Positions 3,751 through 6,474 of a stretch of 6,474 bases of DNA are shown here, piece by piece. The stretch spans positions 1-6,474 of the forward strand of contig QMSU01000060.1 in NCBI GenBank assembly GCA_003650975.1. Direction: 5' to 3'. Source of the DNA: Thermoplasmata archaeon. GTDB lineage: Archaea; Thermoplasmatota; E2; UBA202; JdFR-43. The first letter of the stretch is position 1. Every line of letters starts with the position of its first letter. The notes under the pieces are model-generated. The model ran no database searches. It was not told the origin of the DNA and was given only the letters and a program-made list of their open reading frames with translations. A program made the position numbers and the translations under genes.

Positions 3751-6474
3751 GAAGATGTGGAGGACCTTCCTTCCGGTTTTGATGGTATCTCGTGGAGCAA
3801 GGTGGTGCCGGTGAAAAAGGCCACGGTGGTGAAATTTGATGAGAACAGTCTTGTGGACGATTTTGCCTATATGGCGGCCATACCGGCAAGCGTGTTTTAT
3901 GACAGCGGTACGGGACGAATATATTCCCATCCGCTTCTCTTTTACGACGATTACAGGAAAAATAATAATGAGGAACTTTCCCTGAACGCACGTCAGGGAC
4001 TGGACTATTTTATGGAGGACTGGATAGCCTATGCGGGAAAACTGAGGGAAATTGAATACATAAACGTGGGAGGGGAACCCTGGAAGGCGGATAATTACAC
4101 CCATATCAACGGAAATGACAAATATGAGATTGCCTCCACCATCGCACTGCATGACTGGAGCTACAGTAATGATGCGGTGGTGGCGGTGGCGGGGGATGTG
4201 CACTATGGCAGTTATAACAGAACGAAACATCAGGTGCAGGGAAAAATAGCCCCCTATGAGATAAAAAAAATCACGGTCACGGGGGTGAAACAGGATTCCA
4301 TTGCACCCCAGTACAGCGATTTTTATGTGCCTTCAGAGTATAAATACATCAAGGCTGATCTGTACTGGCCTTCGGTGAGCTGGCTGCCAAATTTCATGTA
4401 CCTGGCCACCCTGGGCCTGCTCGGAGGAGGCCTCACCACACCCTCTGCAGACCCTGATCTGCAGCTCTACTGCTACTATGAAAATGAATTGATGGAGGTT
4501 TCTGCATCGCAGGAATGGAACATTCTGAAGGGCCCCCATGAACATACCGAAACATACGTGTATAACCCGGGGAAATGGAAGGCAGCCATTGAGGATATCC
4601 CCACCAAGGGATTGTTCGGTGAGCGACACGGGACCATAGGACAGCGGGTGATGGACCGGCTCACCGGAAAGGTCACCTATTACGTGGATATTAGCCTCTA
4701 CCCCGGAGAGGAAATAGAACTTCCGGAAATCCCACCGTTCATGGCGAGAAATGCCGACTTTGAATTGAAATGGAACGGGGATGGAAAACTGGGTCTGGTG
4801 ATTCTCGATGAAAACAATGTGGCGGTGGGAGAGGCGGTCATGGATAATGTGTCAACTCAGAAACTGCATCTGGATCAGCTCGGTGCGGGAACATATCGGG
4901 CAGTTATCGTACAGCTCACCGAATCAAATTCCACAATGAGTTATACCCTTGAATATTCGTGGGAAAGCAGACTGAAGGAGGAGGAGGCAAATTATCTCAT
5001 GAATGCCGCCGAGGGTGCGGTGCTTGCCTCGGTGATCAATGCCCCCCTTCTCTATGTGGAACCGGACAATATTCCTGCCTGCACGGAAAATGCCATGAAA
5101 AAACTGGGTGTGAGGAACATTTACCTTGTGGATATCGGCGGAAATGCCACCGTGGCAGAGGATATCAAAAGCCTCGGAGAAATAAAGAAGGAATATACTT
5201 CCCTTATACCCATGTACCGGGACATACGGAACATAACGCATGAAAATGATGTGGTGTTCACCACCATTGACCCGTGGACCTACTGGCTCGTGGAAAAACT
5301 GCAGCCGGAGGGAGAGAAAAATGGTGCCCTGTACATAGGTCCTGCCGCCTATACCGCAGCCCACCACGGCAGTCCCCTCATTGCCGTTGACATGCATGAG
5401 GAGCTCTCCACCGCGGTGGTGTGGTTCAACGAGTGGTGGAAGGCTCATGCCATACGGGATATTATACCTCCGGTGGCGGAAATGTACCTGTGCGGGAGGA
5501 CTGTATATGATTTTCTGGGGGATGCGGGGCTGGATGAACCTGGAAAGGTGGAGAGTATCATCACCGTTGCGGGGCAGTTTGATATCGGCACCCCGTGGGA
5601 TCGGACATTTGCCGGACCCGCCTATGCCGGAAGAATTCTCGGTACCCCTGTGGATACTGCCTACTGGTCATGTCGCAACGCCTTTTATCCTGCCATCATA
5701 TTCACAAATCCTGCATTGAATCCCGACGGGATAATGCTTATCAACGGGAGTAAAAGCGAGCGGCTGCCGTCAGGGCGCCTCCAGATTATAAAACCGAGCG
5801 AGGAAGAGCACTTCATGTATCCCGTACTCAACTCATGGATTACCTATGCCCACCGCTTTAATGAGAGAGCGAGCAAGTACTGGGGATTTAACTACACTAC
5901 CCCGGGAGGCATCACCCCATTCTTCGATCCATCCACAGACCCCATCGACAACAATGTGCTTGAAAAATATGGCAAATTTGGAGCATATTATCCTGACATG
6001 AGCGAAAGCGAGGTGACACCCTTTTATCTGAAGAAAGCGGACTATGAGGTGGCCTATACCACCAACTTCACCGCCACCATGGAGGACCTGAATCGTGGCG
6101 TCATTATATGGATGGAAACAACCCATGGATGGATGGGAGATAGCGGTTCCATTGCCTTCTGGAATCCCTATGGAGCACCCGGATTTTTCGGGATAAATGT
6201 CAGCCTCCCAACCACCGAACCGAACCCCTGGAGGGGATATGAACTGTACCTTCCGGGATGGCTTGACGGCTCCACCGAGGAACCTGATGTGCTCTCGCAG
6301 AGTAAGATGCTCGGTATTGACATTGTGCCGGCAAAATTGAGTGATCTTCCATTTATCAAAAACACGTTCATCGGGCGAAGAGCGGGATATGATGGCATCA
6401 TCATCACGGTGCTGTTCGGAAGACTCAGAACCAAAGACTACAATGGCTTTGAAATCGACCAGGCGCTGGACAAC
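3691..6474 (+). CDS. Large secreted surface protein with CWB2-like and PPC-like segments, 3'-partial
   Basis: There are 928 codons with no stop before the window ends. After the signal peptide, degenerate cell-wall-binding-repeat-2-like pieces are visible: residues 56-129 (DDFAYMAAIPASVF, HPLLFYDD, then IEYINVGG); 145-170 (YEIASTIALHDWSYSND, VVAVAGD); and 437-485 (MNAAEGAVLASVINAPLLYV, then KKLGVRNIYLVDIGG). Residues 544-568 (GALYIGPAAYTAAHHGSPLI) may be another. Two beta-sandwich, PPC-like segments occur near 220-340 (DPDLQLYCYYEN, ETYVYNPGKWKAAIEDI) and 350-425 (LHLDQLGAGTYRAVI). The first is interrupted by a hydrophobic, Gly-rich stretch at 232-250. Ten N-x-S/T sequons (N135, N176, N386, N413, N485, N514, N685, N734, N792, N836) suit a glycosylated exported protein. 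Residues 804-813 (VIIWMETTHG) resemble a strand-HG turn as in caspase-fold (C25) peptidases, but no Cys partner lies after it within the window. Attachment to the S-layer or envelope is inferred; no enzymatic role is demonstrated. Confidence 0.88.
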   Translation, partial: MLKKLIPFAIVSLLILPVMAEDVEDLPSGFDGISWSKVVPVKKATVVKFDENSLVDDFAYMAAIPASVFYDSGTGRIYSHPLLFYDDYRKNNNEELSLNARQGLDYFMEDWIAYAGKLREIEYINVGGEPWKADNYTHINGNDKYEIASTIALHDWSYSNDAVVAVAGDVHYGSYNRTKHQVQGKIAPYEIKKITVTGVKQDSIAPQYSDFYVPSEYKYIKADLYWPSVSWLPNFMYLATLGLLGGGLTTPSADPDLQLYCYYENELMEVSASQEWNILKGPHEHTETYVYNPGKWKAAIEDIPTKGLFGERHGTIGQRVMDRLTGKVTYYVDISLYPGEEIELPEIPPFMARNADFELKWNGDGKLGLVILDENNVAVGEAVMDNVSTQKLHLDQLGAGTYRAVIVQLTESNSTMSYTLEYSWESRLKEEEANYLMNAAEGAVLASVINAPLLYVEPDNIPACTENAMKKLGVRNIYLVDIGGNATVAEDIKSLGEIKKEYTSLIPMYRDIRNITHENDVVFTTIDPWTYWLVEKLQPEGEKNGALYIGPAAYTAAHHGSPLIAVDMHEELSTAVVWFNEWWKAHAIRDIIPPVAEMYLCGRTVYDFLGDAGLDEPGKVESIITVAGQFDIGTPWDRTFAGPAYAGRILGTPVDTAYWSCRNAFYPAIIFTNPALNPDGIMLINGSKSERLPSGRLQIIKPSEEEHFMYPVLNSWITYAHRFNERASKYWGFNYTTPGGITPFFDPSTDPIDNNVLEKYGKFGAYYPDMSESEVTPFYLKKADYEVAYTTNFTATMEDLNRGVIIWMETTHGWMGDSGSIAFWNPYGAPGFFGINVSLPTTEPNPWRGYELYLPGWLDGSTEEPDVLSQSKMLGIDIVPAKLSDLPFIKNTFIGRRAGYDGIIITVLFGRLRTKDYNGFEIDQALDN

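Noticed and set aside
3727..4230. 167-codon - strand frame, and similar ones at 4924-5448 and 5833-6126
   Set aside because: All lie opposite a continuous 928-codon + frame with a signal peptide and sensible domain sequence, and none shows a family motif.
4384..4440. A transmembrane helix in the large surface protein
   Set aside because: The segment is short, rich in Gly and Thr, and sits inside a beta-sandwich-like region of an exported protein; kept only as an odd insertion.

Overview
The window looks archaeal and euryarchaeal, most likely from a Thermoplasmatota-type lineage. The evidence is an archaeal Gins51 replication protein, an adenosylhomocysteinase that stops short of the bacterial/eukaryotic C-terminal tail, TATA-like boxes about 24 nt before start codons with no usable Shine-Dalgarno sequence, and large secreted surface-type proteins. 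The lineage is an inference. The domain is better supported than the phylum.

Layout. (1) 1-1032, + strand: the 3' part of an AT-rich gene for a repeat protein with at least five ~50-residue DGG(Y/F)...KT..G..W units, probably beta-propeller blades, plus a C-terminal beta-sandwich-like domain. (2) 1033-1143: an intergenic spacer with a T-rich stretch and a TATA-like box. (3) 1144-2394, + strand: ahcY, S-adenosylhomocysteine hydrolase, apparently complete. (4) 2376-3119, + strand: a Sir2-family NAD-dependent protein deacylase overlapping ahcY by 19 nt. (5) 3642-3103, - strand: gins51, whose 3' end overlaps the sirtuin 3' end by 17 bp. (6) 3643-3690: a 48-bp divergent promoter region with one TATA-like box almost exactly midway. 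(7) 3691-6474, + strand: at least 928 codons of a secreted protein with a clear signal peptide, open at the window end. It carries degenerate cell-wall-binding-repeat-2-like segments and PPC-like beta-sandwich segments.

How the genes relate. ahcY and the sirtuin form a tight, probably co-transcribed pair. One clears the by-product of methylation and uses bound NAD+ catalytically; the other consumes NAD+ to remove acyl groups from proteins. The pairing suggests coupling of methylation and NAD/acylation metabolism, but this is inferred from overlap alone. gins51 belongs to the CMG-like replicative helicase and shares its promoter region with the large surface protein, an unexpected pairing. The base composition changes sharply: 601-660 in the first gene has 20 G+C of 60, while 1321-1380 in ahcY has 44 of 60.

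No RNA genes, CRISPR arrays, insertion sequences or attachment sites were recognised. No non-coding stretch exceeds about 111 bases. No convincing wholly new system is present. The least explained items are the large surface protein and the symmetric divergent promoter.
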